Assembly (NCBI GenBank): GCA_945877815.1 | Contig: CAMDWJ010000039.1 | Span: forward strand, 1 to 35,692 | Direction: 5' to 3' | Length of the DNA: 35,692 nucleotides | DNA from: Caenispirillum bisanense | GTDB lineage: Bacteria; Pseudomonadota; Alphaproteobacteria; Rhodospirillales; UBA2165 | Part shown: piece by piece, positions 17,032 to 25,733 of the stretch | Layout of the letters: each line of letters opens with the position of its first letter | How positions within the stretch are numbered: the first letter of the stretch is position 1 | Position numbers and translations under genes: made by a program | Notes under the pieces: model-generated | Told to the model about the DNA's origin: nothing | Databases searched by the model: none | What the model saw: the letters and a program-made list of their open reading frames with translations, nothing else

Positions 17032-17646
17032 TCATTTCGGGCGGGGAAAGTAGGTCGCCTTCATGGCTGGCCGTTCGTTGAACGCCGCAATCCAGGCCGC
17101 GAGCTTGGGCCGTCCCTCGCGCCACAGATGGGTCGTCAGCCGGAAATCGGCGTAACCGAGCGCGCAGGCGACCGCGATCTGGCCGATATTGATGACGCCG
17201 TCGAGTTGCGCCATATCGTTTTCCAATACCTCGGTGGCCGCGCTAACCTTTGCCCACTGGCGCGCAATGGCGCCGTCGGAGCGGAGATTGTCGGGACGGG
17301 CGATTTCCCCGCCCAGCAACGCGGCAGCATCCCCAATTCCATCGCCCAATGCCTGCAGACACAGCACGCGCCACTTCGCGAAACCGTCGCGCGGGAACAG
17401 CTTGGTTCGTTCGTGCATACTGTCGATATATTCGCAGATGACCCGAGAATCGTAGAGCGGCGTGCCATCATCGAGAACGAGAACCGGGATCTTGGACAAT
17501 GGGTTGAATTGAGAGACCGCCCTGTGGGAGTCTTCCGGCGTCTGCGCAATGACAATCTCAATTTTTTCGATCACGCCGGTTTCGATGGCCGCGACGCGGA
17601 CTTTCCGCACGAAAGGCGAGGCGGGCCGCGCGTACAATTTCATCAT
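17032..17646 (-). CDS. Glutathione S-transferase family protein
   Basis: A 204-residue GST. The N-terminal thioredoxin-like domain carries MKLYARPASPFVRKVRVAA (the usual Ser/Cys region around SPF), the glutathione-contact cis-Pro in KIPVLVLDDG and the SNAIL-like DSRVICEYID. The all-helical C-terminal domain follows from about residue 85 (FAKWRVLCLQALGDGIGDAA). The frame is open upstream, but GGGAG six bases before the ATG at 17646, and the homology start, fix the N-terminus there (the next codon, 17643, is also ATG). Substrate is not predictable. It is divergent from the YtkA-like gene. Confidence 0.92.
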   Translation of the reverse strand: MMKLYARPASPFVRKVRVAAIETGVIEKIEIVIAQTPEDSHRAVSQFNPLSKIPVLVLDDGTPLYDSRVICEYIDSMHERTKLFPRDGFAKWRVLCLQALGDGIGDAAALLGGEIARPDNLRSDGAIARQWAKVSAATEVLENDMAQLDGVINIGQIAVACALGYADFRLTTHLWREGRPKLAAWIAAFNERPAMKATYFPRPK

Positions 17647-17732
17647 GTCAGTCTCCCGGCGAGGAATATGGCGCCATCGTGCCTGTTCGCGTGCACCTGG
17701 GCAAGATCGCCCAGGCGCGCTACGATTTGCCA

Positions 17733-18134
17733 ATGAACAAGATTTTCATCCTCACAATTGTCTTCAGCCTCATTTGGGCCGTTGGGGCGGCGCAGAGCCA
17801 AACCGCTAGGGTTGAAACCGCAGCCAAACGATTTAGCGTGACGTTGGAGGAGCCGGAACGTCCGGTTGCGATCAACGTCATGCATAGCCGCATCGTCCGC
17901 ATCACCACGTCCAACGGCGCGGCGATCGCGGATGCCAAGATCAAGGTCGACGGCGGCATGGCTGCACACGGCCACGGCCTGCCGACCGCACCTCAGGCGA
18001 CCCAATATCTCGGCGATGGCCGCTATCTCATCGAAGGCGTCAAATTCAATATGAGCGGAAAATGGCAGCTCAAGCTGTCAATCGATGCGGCCGGGCAGAG
18101 CGATACCGCATCCTTCGAGCTGGCTTTGAAATGA
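17733..18134 (+). CDS. Periplasmic YtkA-like domain protein
   Basis: A 133-residue exported protein. The N-terminus from the ATG at 17733 (MNKIFILTIVFSLIWAVGAAQSQTA) is a signal peptide with likely cleavage after a small residue near 18-22. The mature part is a beta-sandwich of the YtkA/FixH-like type, with HGHGLPTAPQATQYLGDGRY and VKFNMSGKWQLKLSI. Such domains occur beside copper and cytochrome proteins. The TGA overlaps the start of the following di-heme peroxidase gene (ATGA), so the two are translated together and probably act together in the periplasm. The H-x-H residues might bind a metal; this is inference. An upstream ATG at 17679 would hide the signal peptide and is rejected. Confidence 0.83.
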   Translation: MNKIFILTIVFSLIWAVGAAQSQTARVETAAKRFSVTLEEPERPVAINVMHSRIVRITTSNGAAIADAKIKVDGGMAAHGHGLPTAPQATQYLGDGRYLIEGVKFNMSGKWQLKLSIDAAGQSDTASFELALK

Positions 18135-19327
18135 CCATGCGCCGCGGCGGTGCTTTTGTCGCACTGCTCCTCACGCTTTTTGCAAATACGACACCGGCCG
18201 CCGCAACGGACTGGACGGCCGAGGAAATGGACGCGTTGCGCTCTCTATGGATCGGCAGCTTGCCGCCCGTGCCGGCCGATCCGAGCAATCCGGTCGCCGA
18301 CGATCCGCGCGCCGTCGAATTTGGACACCGGCTGTTCTTCGATACGCGACTGAGCGCAAACAATGCGATCGCCTGCGCCACCTGCCACAAACCAGAGCTC
18401 GCCTTCACCGACGGCAAACTTGTCGCAGAGGGAATCGCGACCGCGACCCGCAACACGCCAACCTTGCTCGGCATCGCCTATAGTCCTTGGTTCTTCTGGG
18501 ACGGACGGAAAGACAGCCTGTGGTCGCAAGCCCTGGGGCCGCTCGAAAATCCGGTGGAACACGGGATGGACCGCGCGGGCGTCGTGGCTGTGGTGAAACA
18601 CGATGCGGATTATCGACGCCGCTACACCGACCTGTTCGGAGCACTTCCCGAACAAAGCGACGCGGCGGACCTAGCGCGCGCTTTTGCCAATCTCGGCCGT
18701 GCAATGGCCGCTTACGAACGCAAGCTCGTGCCCGGACCATCGCGTTTCGATCGATACGTCGCAGCCACTCTTAAAGGCGAGCTACCCGAACCGGAGGGGC
18801 GGCTGACACCAGACGAGATCGAAGGCCTGCGCGTGTTCATTGCCGATAATAAAGGCCAGTGCATGCGCTGCCACAACGGTCCGCTTCTGACGGACAATTC
18901 CTTCCACAATATCGGCAGCGATATCGAATCCGTGAAAGAGGAGGAGCAGGGCCGCTTCGACGGAATTCGCCTGGCGTTGGCCGATGAATTCAATTGCCTG
19001 GGCAGCTATAGCGGCGTGCCGGTTGCGGCATGCGCCGAGCTTCGCTTCGCCAAGCAATCGAGCGAGGAACTTTTAGGCGCTTTCAAGACACCGACGCTAC
19101 GCGGGCTCGCGCAAACACGTCCCTATATGCACCGTGGACAATATTCCCGCCTCGAAACGGCTGTACGGCACTACATGGCTCAGCCGCAATCGTCGATCGG
19201 CAAAAGCGAATTGGAGCCGCTCGCTTTGCCGCAATCTATTTTCGATCAAATCGAGGCTTTTCTGCTCACGCTAGACAGCCCCGTAGCAGCGCCCGATGAA
19301 CTTCGCATGCCGCCGCGCGGCCGATAG
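18131..19327 (+). CDS. MauG/CcpA-type di-heme cytochrome c peroxidase
   Basis: A 398-residue exported di-heme protein. A signal peptide (MTMRRGGAFVALLLTLFANTTPAAA) is followed by two c-type heme sites: CATCH (82-86) and CMRCH (244-248). Family landmarks include FFDTRLSANNAIACATCH, NTPTLLGIAYSPWFFWDGR and LRGLAQTRPYMHRGQYSRLETAV. The PYMHRG segment has Tyr where MauG-like enzymes place their axial ligand, whereas classical peroxidases differ; which ligand is used cannot be proved here. It could reduce H2O2 or oxidise a partner protein. The start overlaps the stop of the YtkA-like gene; a longer upstream extension would disrupt the signal peptide. Confidence 0.92.
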   Translation: MTMRRGGAFVALLLTLFANTTPAAATDWTAEEMDALRSLWIGSLPPVPADPSNPVADDPRAVEFGHRLFFDTRLSANNAIACATCHKPELAFTDGKLVAEGIATATRNTPTLLGIAYSPWFFWDGRKDSLWSQALGPLENPVEHGMDRAGVVAVVKHDADYRRRYTDLFGALPEQSDAADLARAFANLGRAMAAYERKLVPGPSRFDRYVAATLKGELPEPEGRLTPDEIEGLRVFIADNKGQCMRCHNGPLLTDNSFHNIGSDIESVKEEEQGRFDGIRLALADEFNCLGSYSGVPVAACAELRFAKQSSEELLGAFKTPTLRGLAQTRPYMHRGQYSRLETAVRHYMAQPQSSIGKSELEPLALPQSIFDQIEAFLLTLDSPVAAPDELRMPPRGR

Positions 19328-19389
19328 CGTTCGCTCGGCTGCTTTTTAAGCACGCACGAACGGTATCCGGCCGCAGCCGCTCAAAAAAA

Positions 19390-19539
19390 TCAGTCGCTGG
19401 CGAGGTAAACCGACGTCTGGCCGCTTTGCTCGGCAGCCTGGACCGCGTACTCGGAGAGCCAAACGGACCAAAGCCAGCCTGAAACGACAAACGGAAGAAC
19501 TGTGACCCCGATGAGGACTCGGTAAGTTATTCTACTCAC
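19390..19539 (-). CDS. Possible small single-span membrane protein
   Basis: A GTG start at 19539 gives 49 residues, beginning VSRITYRVLIGVTVLPFVVS (first residue read as Met in translation), with one hydrophobic stretch of about 20 residues and a polar tail ending SVYLASD. Longer versions from ATGs at 19584 or 19593 are possible, but no Shine-Dalgarno is convincing for any of them. No family is recognised. It may be real, because hydrophobicity is organised and the remainder of the longer frame is not protein-like. Confidence 0.4.
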   Translation of the reverse strand: MSRITYRVLIGVTVLPFVVSGWLWSVWLSEYAVQAAEQSGQTSVYLASD

Positions 19540-19703
19540 TTTAGCACCTGTATCATTTCTTGATACCCAGGCGCAGATTCTCATCCAATTCATTAACAAC
19601 CCGTTAAAATTTGTTAAGGGATGGCATCCATATCGTCGTTCAGACATCGGGGGATGAGGAGGGTGACGGCATGGATGCCTGGGGAAAAAGTGAGGAAACG
19701 AGG

Positions 19704-19880
19704 TCACGCGACATTCGCGGCCCGGCTCCGCACAGGGCTGAGGCGCACGCTTTCTTCGAAGCGGCAGGCTGCGACGTTCGCGTCTTCTTCGCTGCGAAAA
19801 CTGCCGAGCATCATGAAACTCTGCGTATCGAGCACGACCCAATGGTCCGTCGGTTTCTGATATTGAACCGTATAACGCAT
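19704..19880 (-). CDS. Small hypothetical protein (58 residues)
   Basis: The ATG at 19880, with GGGAA about seven bases upstream, starts a 58-residue protein: MRYTVQYQKPTDHWVVLDTQ at the N-terminus, then a short GSFRSEEDANVAACRFEES segment and a basic end. The composition (Tyr, Trp, paired charged residues) is that of a folded small domain, and it looks like the many short proteins in alphaproteobacteria that carry only a beta-beta-alpha unit. No family or function is recognised. It is preceded by nothing on the same strand except the ABC-2 operon, whose last gene stops 74 bases upstream. Confidence 0.6.
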   Translation of the reverse strand: MRYTVQYQKPTDHWVVLDTQSFMMLGSFRSEEDANVAACRFEESVRLSPVRSRAANVA

Positions 19881-19953
19881 TCTGCATTCCCTGGTGCGGT
19901 TGCTCACGAGCGCGCACCATACGGGACCGGTCGTTAATGTTCGGTGAAAATGA

Positions 19954-21063
19954 TTATCCGATCCGGCGACGGAAAAAAATCGAGGCTGCGCCAAGGGTAA
20001 AAGTGGCGATCAACAGCAACGGAATCGAATGGGTCAGCAATTCGTTCGCCGGCATCGCGCTCAAAAAGACGCCCTTGATAATAACCAAGAAGTGACGGAG
20101 CGGATTGATCATCGTGAAGGTCTGCAACCAGTCAGGCATATTGTCGATTGGCGTTGCAAACCCCGACAAAAGAATGGCCGGTGCGGCGAATAGGAAAACG
20201 CCCAGAAAGGCCTGCTGTTGGGTCTGCGCGATCGACGAGATGAAAAGCCCGACGCCGATGACGCAAACGAGATAAAGCACCAGTGACAGATACAGCATAA
20301 TCAAGGAACCGCGCAGCGGCACCTCGAACAAGAAAACTGTCGCTAGAACGAACATGGTCGAGTGGAACAAACCGACCACCAAAGGTGGCAAGGTTTTTCC
20401 TAACAGAATTTCGTGAACGCGCAGCGGCGATACCATCAATTGTTCGTGCGTGCCGAGTTCGCGTTCGCGCGCGACTGACTGCCCCGTGACCATCAGCGAA
20501 ATAAGGAGCGCGATGCTCCCCACCAGATTGGGCACTGTGAACCAGGTGAATTCGAGGCTCGGATTGAACCAATATCGCTCCAGCACATTGTCGCCTGCGA
20601 CACGGCGGCCCTGACGACTCGATGCCTCGGCATTCACTGCGTTGGCGATCTGATCGAGATAGCCGTTCACGATCTGCGCGGCATTGGATCTCCGGCCATC
20701 GAGCATGATCTGCAGATCGGCCGGCACGCCGGCTTCGATATTGCGCGAAAAGTCGGCGCCGAAATGTACGGCCGCGATGACCTTCTGATTGTCGATCGCT
20801 TCGCGGATATCCGAGATCCGATGAAGAGGCGTGATTTCGCGAAAAACAGAAGAGCCCTGAATTCGCGAGATGAATTCGACGCTCCAGCGGCCGGGATCCT
20901 GATTCAGTACCCCAATTGAAACATTGGTAACATCAAGTGTTGTCGCATAGCTGAACAGAATGAGTTGCAGCAGCGGCGGACCGATTAGCAGCACACGGCT
21001 CTTTGGGTCGCGCAAGATGACCAAAAGTTCTTTACGGATCAAAGCCGACAAACGTCGCCACAT
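19954..21063 (-). CDS. ybhR: ABC-2 type permease, YbhR-like
   Basis: A 369-residue ABC-2 permease. One N-terminal membrane segment (SRVLLIGPPLLQLILFSYATT) is followed by a large periplasmic domain (to ~170) and five C-terminal segments; RERELGTHEQLMVSPL is the family coupling-helix motif. Length and position match E. coli YbhR, the last gene of the cecR-ybhGFSR unit. It pairs with the gene at 21065-22189 to form the membrane channel of an exporter of toxic compounds (YbhFSR is linked to antibiotic and cation efflux). One base separates it from the preceding gene. Confidence 0.9.
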   Translation of the reverse strand: MWRRLSALIRKELLVILRDPKSRVLLIGPPLLQLILFSYATTLDVTNVSIGVLNQDPGRWSVEFISRIQGSSVFREITPLHRISDIREAIDNQKVIAAVHFGADFSRNIEAGVPADLQIMLDGRRSNAAQIVNGYLDQIANAVNAEASSRQGRRVAGDNVLERYWFNPSLEFTWFTVPNLVGSIALLISLMVTGQSVARERELGTHEQLMVSPLRVHEILLGKTLPPLVVGLFHSTMFVLATVFLFEVPLRGSLIMLYLSLVLYLVCVIGVGLFISSIAQTQQQAFLGVFLFAAPAILLSGFATPIDNMPDWLQTFTMINPLRHFLVIIKGVFLSAMPANELLTHSIPLLLIATFTLGAASIFFRRRIG

Positions 21064-21064
21064 G

Positions 21065-22189
21065 TCAGTCCAGCCTCTTTCTCGTATTGCGCACGGCCGC
21101 CACGAACAGGACGCTACCGATCAACAGCATCTGTCCGATATTCGGCAGAAACAGCGACCAGATATCGCCGGCGAGAAAAACCGTCTGCAGACAGGGGATC
21201 AGATAGCGCGCAGGAACAATGTACGAAATCCATTGGATCACGACGGGCATGCTGTCGATTTCGAAAATGAACCCGGACAGCAGCATCGCCGGCAGAAACC
21301 CCGACAATAGCGCCGCCTGCGCGGCAACGAATTGATTCTTGGTCACCGCGGAAATCAAAAGCCCTTGGCCCAGTGCCGGAAACAGAAAGGCCGTCGCGAT
21401 CACGAACAAGGCGAACACCGAACCGCGCATCGGCACGTCGAACAACAGTGTCGCGATGATCGTGCAGACCGACATGGAGGCGAGCGCCAGCACGTAGTAG
21501 GGGATCAACTTTCCCGCCAGCAATTGCAGAACCCCGACCGGCGTCGCCATCATCGCTTCCATTGTGCCTCGTTCCCATTCGCGCGCGACGACGAGGGCCG
21601 TGAGCAACGTGCCGATCAAAGTCATGACGATGGCGATGGAGCCCGGAACAAGGAAGTAGCGGCTTTTGAGCTCGGGATTGAACCAGACGCGCGCCTCCGT
21701 CCGCACCAGGGCTTCCCTGCCGCCGGTTTCGGCGAGCATCTGGCGCTGCCAATTGCCCCACACGCCGCGCGCATAGTTTGTCACGAACCGAGCTGTATTG
21801 GGATTAGAGCCGTCCGCGATGATCTGGATCGTCGCCGTTTCCGGCGAGCGCGCGAAATTCTCTCCGAATTCCGCCGGAATGACGACGATACCCTTTAATC
21901 GCCCGGCGACCATCTCACTTTCCAGCTCGCGCCGGTCGCGCGCGCCGACCGCGTCGAAATAGGGCGAAATGCGAAAGGCCGAAGCGAGCGCATTCGCGGG
22001 CGCGCTGTTGCTTTCGATTGCGATTCCGATTTTCACGCGGGTCGCATCGAGCGAGATGCCGTACCCAAAGAGGAATAGCAGGATCAACGGGAGGACGACC
22101 GCGATCAAAATACTCGACGGGTCGCGGACGATCTGCAGACTTTCCTTCCGGAGCAGGGCGGCGAACCGGCGGACGGCGAGGTTGGCCAT
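21065..22189 (-). CDS. ybhS: ABC-2 type permease, YbhS-like
   Basis: A 374-residue ABC-2 permease, paralogous to its neighbour: SSILIAVVLPLILLFLFGYGISL is the first membrane helix, a periplasmic domain follows, and AREWERGTMEAMMATPV is the ABC-2 signature before five C-terminal helices. It is the second half-channel of the YbhFSR-type exporter. The gene follows the ATPase gene after one base, and precedes the other permease with one base, so the three are translationally tied. Confidence 0.9.
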   Translation of the reverse strand: MANLAVRRFAALLRKESLQIVRDPSSILIAVVLPLILLFLFGYGISLDATRVKIGIAIESNSAPANALASAFRISPYFDAVGARDRRELESEMVAGRLKGIVVIPAEFGENFARSPETATIQIIADGSNPNTARFVTNYARGVWGNWQRQMLAETGGREALVRTEARVWFNPELKSRYFLVPGSIAIVMTLIGTLLTALVVAREWERGTMEAMMATPVGVLQLLAGKLIPYYVLALASMSVCTIIATLLFDVPMRGSVFALFVIATAFLFPALGQGLLISAVTKNQFVAAQAALLSGFLPAMLLSGFIFEIDSMPVVIQWISYIVPARYLIPCLQTVFLAGDIWSLFLPNIGQMLLIGSVLFVAAVRNTRKRLD

Positions 22190-22190
22190 G

Positions 22191-23924
22191 TCAGGCGGCC
22201 GCGGCGTCGGCGTCGGATGCCTCGACCATCGCGATGAAGGCGTCTTCGAGCGTAGGGTCAGGCAGAGAGGGCGTCGCCGCTTGGGCCTTCAATTCATCCG
22301 GCGAGCCGTTGGCGATCCGGCGGCCCTGATAGATGAGCGCGATGCGGTCGCAATATTCGGCCTCTTCCATGAAATGGGTGGTCACAAGAACAGACACGCC
22401 GCGTTCGACCAGGCCATTGATATGGGTCCAGAATTCGCGGCGCGTAATGGGATCGACGCCCGAGGTCGGTTCGTCGAGGAACAGTGCTTCGGGTCCGTGC
22501 ATCACGGCGCAGGCGAGCGCCAAGCGTTGCTTGAAGCCGAGCGGTAGTTCGCGGGTCGAGGCCTTCAGATGGCTCTTGAAATCGAAGGCATCGGTCATCG
22601 CGTCGATCTGGCGTTTGCGCTCCGCACGCCCGAGACCATAGACGCCGGCGAAGAATTCAAGATTTTGCAGGACACTCAAATCGCCGTAGAGCGAGAATTT
22701 CTGTGCCATATAACCGAGCCGGCCGCGCGCATCGGCGCGCGCACGGCCGAGATCGAATCCGGCAACGCGCCCTTCGCCCGACGTCGGCGGCAACAGGCCG
22801 CACAGCATCTTGAAGGTTGTCGATTTGCCGGCACCATTCGGTCCGAGCAGGCCAAAGATTTCGCCGCGCGGAATCGAAAAAGTCATGTCCTGCGCCGCAA
22901 CGAAATCACCGAATTTCTTGCACAGCCCACGCGCCTCGATGACTGGTTGGCCGCGATCGGCCACGATCGCCATCGCCTCGGCCAGCTTCGAGTATCCGCC
23001 CGGTCCACCACCCAAATGATCGACAAATGCGTCCTCGAAGCGCGGTGCCGCCGGTTCGATATCGACGATGTCCGATTTCTCCGACAGCACACGTTTGATG
23101 TCTTCGGTGTCCATGCCGGCTTTGAGGACAAGGCGGATCGAGCTTCCCTGAATGACACCGTCCACGACGCCCGCGAGCCCGAGCGTCGTTGCCAATAATT
23201 TGCGCCGACGACCCTGGATGTTGGTCAGTCGGACGACGCGCCCCGCCACACGCTCGGTCATTTCAGCGGGTTTGCCGCAGAAGACCATGGTGCCTTCGTT
23301 CAGCAAGATGACGCGGTCGCATTTTTCCGCCTCGTCGAGATAGGAGGTGGACCACAACACGCCGATATCCTGTCCCGCCAATTCCTCGATCATGCGCCAA
23401 AGCTCGCGCCTCGAGATCGGATCGACGCCGACACTCGGCTCGTCGAGCAGCAGCAGCTTCGGCGTTTGCACCATGGCGCACGCAAGGCCGAGCTTTTGTT
23501 TCATGCCGCCCGAAAGCCGTCCGGCAAGACGCTCGGTGAACAGTGCGAGGCCGGTGAAATTGAGCAGACGGGCGAAGACGGCCGCGCGTTCGCCGGCAGG
23601 TAGGCCACGCAAATCGGCATAGAGTTCAAGGTTTTCGCGGACCTTCAAATCTTCGTAAAGGCCGAAGCGTTGCGGCATATAGCCGACCGAAGCCTGAATG
23701 CGCTCGGCGTCGTGTTTCGTATCCAAACCGAAAACCGATATCGTTCCGTTGTCGGGCATCATCAGTCCGGTCATCAGGCGCATCAGCGTCGTTTTGCCGG
23801 CGCCGTCCGGCCCGACCAGACCGGTGATCGTTCCGGGCTCGACGGCCGCGGTAATATCGCACAACGCATGCACGTCCGCGCCGAACGATTTCGAGACATC
23901 GGCGATCTGGACGAGGGTCGTCAT
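22191..23924 (-). CDS. ybhF: Tandem ATP-binding protein, YbhF-like
   Basis: A 577-residue ATPase with two nucleotide-binding domains. NBD1 carries Walker A GPDGAGKTT, signature LSGGMKQKLGLA and Walker B LLLLDEPSVGVDP. NBD2 carries GPNGAGKST, a degenerate signature LPLGFKQRLALA and ALFLDEPTSGVDP. The weakened second signature suggests the two ATP sites are not equal, as in other YbhF-like proteins. It drives the two ABC-2 permeases encoded downstream and takes its periplasmic adaptor from the upstream HlyD gene. Length equals that of E. coli YbhF within a residue or two. Confidence 0.92.
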   Translation of the reverse strand: MTTLVQIADVSKSFGADVHALCDITAAVEPGTITGLVGPDGAGKTTLMRLMTGLMMPDNGTISVFGLDTKHDAERIQASVGYMPQRFGLYEDLKVRENLELYADLRGLPAGERAAVFARLLNFTGLALFTERLAGRLSGGMKQKLGLACAMVQTPKLLLLDEPSVGVDPISRRELWRMIEELAGQDIGVLWSTSYLDEAEKCDRVILLNEGTMVFCGKPAEMTERVAGRVVRLTNIQGRRRKLLATTLGLAGVVDGVIQGSSIRLVLKAGMDTEDIKRVLSEKSDIVDIEPAAPRFEDAFVDHLGGGPGGYSKLAEAMAIVADRGQPVIEARGLCKKFGDFVAAQDMTFSIPRGEIFGLLGPNGAGKSTTFKMLCGLLPPTSGEGRVAGFDLGRARADARGRLGYMAQKFSLYGDLSVLQNLEFFAGVYGLGRAERKRQIDAMTDAFDFKSHLKASTRELPLGFKQRLALACAVMHGPEALFLDEPTSGVDPITRREFWTHINGLVERGVSVLVTTHFMEEAEYCDRIALIYQGRRIANGSPDELKAQAATPSLPDPTLEDAFIAMVEASDADAAAA

Positions 23925-23929
23925 TGCAT

Positions 23930-24949
23930 CTATCGGCTCGCGGCCGTTTCGGCTTCGGCGAGGCGCACCGTCACCGGCATGCCCTGGCGCAGACTTCTGT
24001 CCGGATTGGTGACGACGACGCGCAGGCGATAGACGAGGTCGCTGCGCAGGTCTGCGGTTTCGACGGTTTTCGGCGTGAATTCGGCGACCGGCGAAATATA
24101 GCCGATCTGGCCGTTATAGGGTTTGCCCGGCGCGCTGTCGGTGAAGACCTGCACCTTCATGCCGGGCGCGATCCGCCCAAGCTGCGGTTCCGAAACATAG
24201 GCGCGGATCCAAACCGGATCGATCAGCGACAAAGTATAGACCGTGGCGCCGGCCGCAACGATCGCGCCCGGTTCGCGCACGCGGCTCAGGATGATCCCGT
24301 CGTCGGGGGCGTGAAGCTGGGTATCGGCGAGACTGGTCTTCGCGGTTTCGACCCGCGCGCCGGCGGCGGCGAGAGTGGCCTTCGCCGCCTCGATGTCTTC
24401 TTCGCGAAAACCCGCCGTCACGAGCTTGAGCGATTCCCGCATCGATTGGAGACGCGCGCGGGCCTCGTCGCGCGCCCGCACGGCATCTTCATATGCCTCG
24501 CGCGAGATAGTACCGTCGCGCACCAGCGCCGTACGCCGTTCGACCAAATGAGTGGCATTGGCCAAGGTCGCCTCGCGCTCGGCAACGTTGGCACGCGCTT
24601 GTGCGATTTCTTGCGGCCGCGACCCACCGGCGAATTTCCGCATATCGGCTTCGCGGGCCGCGAATTCGGCGCTCGCCACATCTAATGCGTCCATGAACGG
24701 CCGGTCGTCGAGGCTCGCCAGAAGGTCGCCTTTTTTGACCGCGTCGCCTTCCTGAAGGCGAAGCTCGGCGATCCGGCCGGCGACACGAAATCCCAATTCC
24801 ACCTGACGGATATCGACATTGCCGTAGAGGGTAAGGCCGTTGGTCTTCGTCTCGATGAGGCCCCATCGTTCAAGCAGGCCGAACTGCCAGGTTGCGTAAC
24901 CTCCGAGTCCAATGAGAACAACCACTGCGACACCGAGACGTCGTTTCAT
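23930..24949 (-). CDS. ybhG: HlyD-family periplasmic adaptor, YbhG-like
   Basis: A 339-residue membrane-fusion (adaptor) protein: an N-terminal anchor (RRLGVAVVVLIGLGGYATW), a lipoyl half (GFRVAGRIAELRLQEGDAVKKGDLLASLD), a coiled-coil hairpin (~85-200, rich in Ala/Arg/Glu), the second lipoyl half (LHAPDDGIILSRVREPGAIV) and a beta-barrel domain. It should link the inner-membrane exporter to an outer-membrane channel. The frame is open to 25072, overlapping the TetR gene, but AAGGA five bases before the ATG at 24949 and the start of the anchor support that start. Confidence 0.9.
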   Translation of the reverse strand: MKRRLGVAVVVLIGLGGYATWQFGLLERWGLIETKTNGLTLYGNVDIRQVELGFRVAGRIAELRLQEGDAVKKGDLLASLDDRPFMDALDVASAEFAAREADMRKFAGGSRPQEIAQARANVAEREATLANATHLVERRTALVRDGTISREAYEDAVRARDEARARLQSMRESLKLVTAGFREEDIEAAKATLAAAGARVETAKTSLADTQLHAPDDGIILSRVREPGAIVAAGATVYTLSLIDPVWIRAYVSEPQLGRIAPGMKVQVFTDSAPGKPYNGQIGYISPVAEFTPKTVETADLRSDLVYRLRVVVTNPDRSLRQGMPVTVRLAEAETAASR

Positions 24950-24951
24950 GA

Positions 24952-25602
24952 TCATCCTTCCTTCGGTGCCGGCCGTTGCAGCACTCCGTTGAGCAAAATA
25001 TCGGCATAGGTCCGCATGTATTCCTCGGCATCGATGGTCTGCTTCGCATACGGCTCCAGAACGTTCTTCCACAGAACCAGCAGGAGAAGCGGCCCGGCGA
25101 TGATGGGCGCGGCGAGGGAAGGGTCGAGCGGGCGGACTTCGCCGCGATCCATGCCGCGCTTGAGGATCGCCGCTATGATCCGCATTCCGCGCCCCGCGAC
25201 TTCGCGCGTGTAGAACTCAGCGACCTCTGGAAAATTGTTGGCTTCGCCAATGATGAGCTTGGGGATCGCCGACAGCTTGGCACCCGCCACAGAACCTAAG
25301 AAGCCGCCCACCACCTCCAACAATAGCTCGCGCGTCGTTCCCGTGCTGATCGCCAGCCGTTCCTCGGCTAGCGCCAGATTCGGAACCATCGCCTGCTGGA
25401 TGACCGCCTTGAACAGCTCTTCCTTGCTCCTGAAATAGAGATAAAGCGTGCCCTTGCTGATACCGGCGCGCTCGGCCACGTCTTCCAATCGAGTTGCCGC
25501 GAAGCCGCGCTCGGCGAAGGCATCGAGGGCCGCATCGACAATTTCGGCTGGCCGCGCTTCCTTGCGCCGCCGCCATTTCGGAGATGTGCCGTCCCTTGCC
25601 AT
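24952..25602 (-). CDS. cecR: TetR-family regulator, CecR (YbiH)-like
   Basis: A 216-residue TetR repressor: the DNA-binding domain (residues ~15-65) shows EIVDAALDAFAERGFAATRL and the recognition helix GISKGTLYLYFRSKEELF. The larger C-terminal domain (ILKRGMDRGEVRPLDPSLAA) binds an inducer. It is the first gene of the cecR-ybhG-F-S-R order, the same as in E. coli, where CecR controls this exporter. The gene stop is within a few bases of the next start. A palindrome lies just before the ATG at 25602 (see operator). Inducer unknown. Confidence 0.92.
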   Translation of the reverse strand: MARDGTSPKWRRRKEARPAEIVDAALDAFAERGFAATRLEDVAERAGISKGTLYLYFRSKEELFKAVIQQAMVPNLALAEERLAISTGTTRELLLEVVGGFLGSVAGAKLSAIPKLIIGEANNFPEVAEFYTREVAGRGMRIIAAILKRGMDRGEVRPLDPSLAAPIIAGPLLLLVLWKNVLEPYAKQTIDAEEYMRTYADILLNGVLQRPAPKEG

Positions 25603-25609
25603 TTCATAT

Positions 25610-25633
25610 TAATAACCAACTGGCCAGTTATTA
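25610..25633. promoter_or_regulatory. Putative TetR operator before the exporter operon
   Basis: TAATAAC (25610-25616) and GTTATTA (25627-25633) form a perfect 7-bp inverted repeat with a 10-base centre. A nested perfect palindrome ACTGGCCAGT occupies 25619-25628. The site begins seven bases upstream of the TetR start codon, where an autorepressor would block transcription. Binding by the CecR-like protein is an inference. Confidence 0.6.
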
Positions 25634-25669
25634 GCAAGAATTTTTATCAACTCATGGAATTTCTGACAC

Positions 25670-25700
25670 TGACAATCATTCTCATTGATAGTCATTCGCA
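25670..25700. promoter_or_regulatory. Tandem Fur-box-like sites upstream of bfd
   Basis: TGACAATCATTCTCA (25670-25684) and TGATAGTCATTCGCA (25686-25700) resemble the 7-1-7 Fur consensus TGATAATNATTATCA, matching 12 and 11 of 14 defined positions. They lie 34 bases before the bfd start. Tandem boxes 16 bases apart are a common Fur arrangement; the binding protein in an alphaproteobacterium could be Fur or another family member. Confidence 0.65.
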
Positions 25701-25733
25701 TCTTTGCGAAAAGAATTACGGCATGGAGGACAC

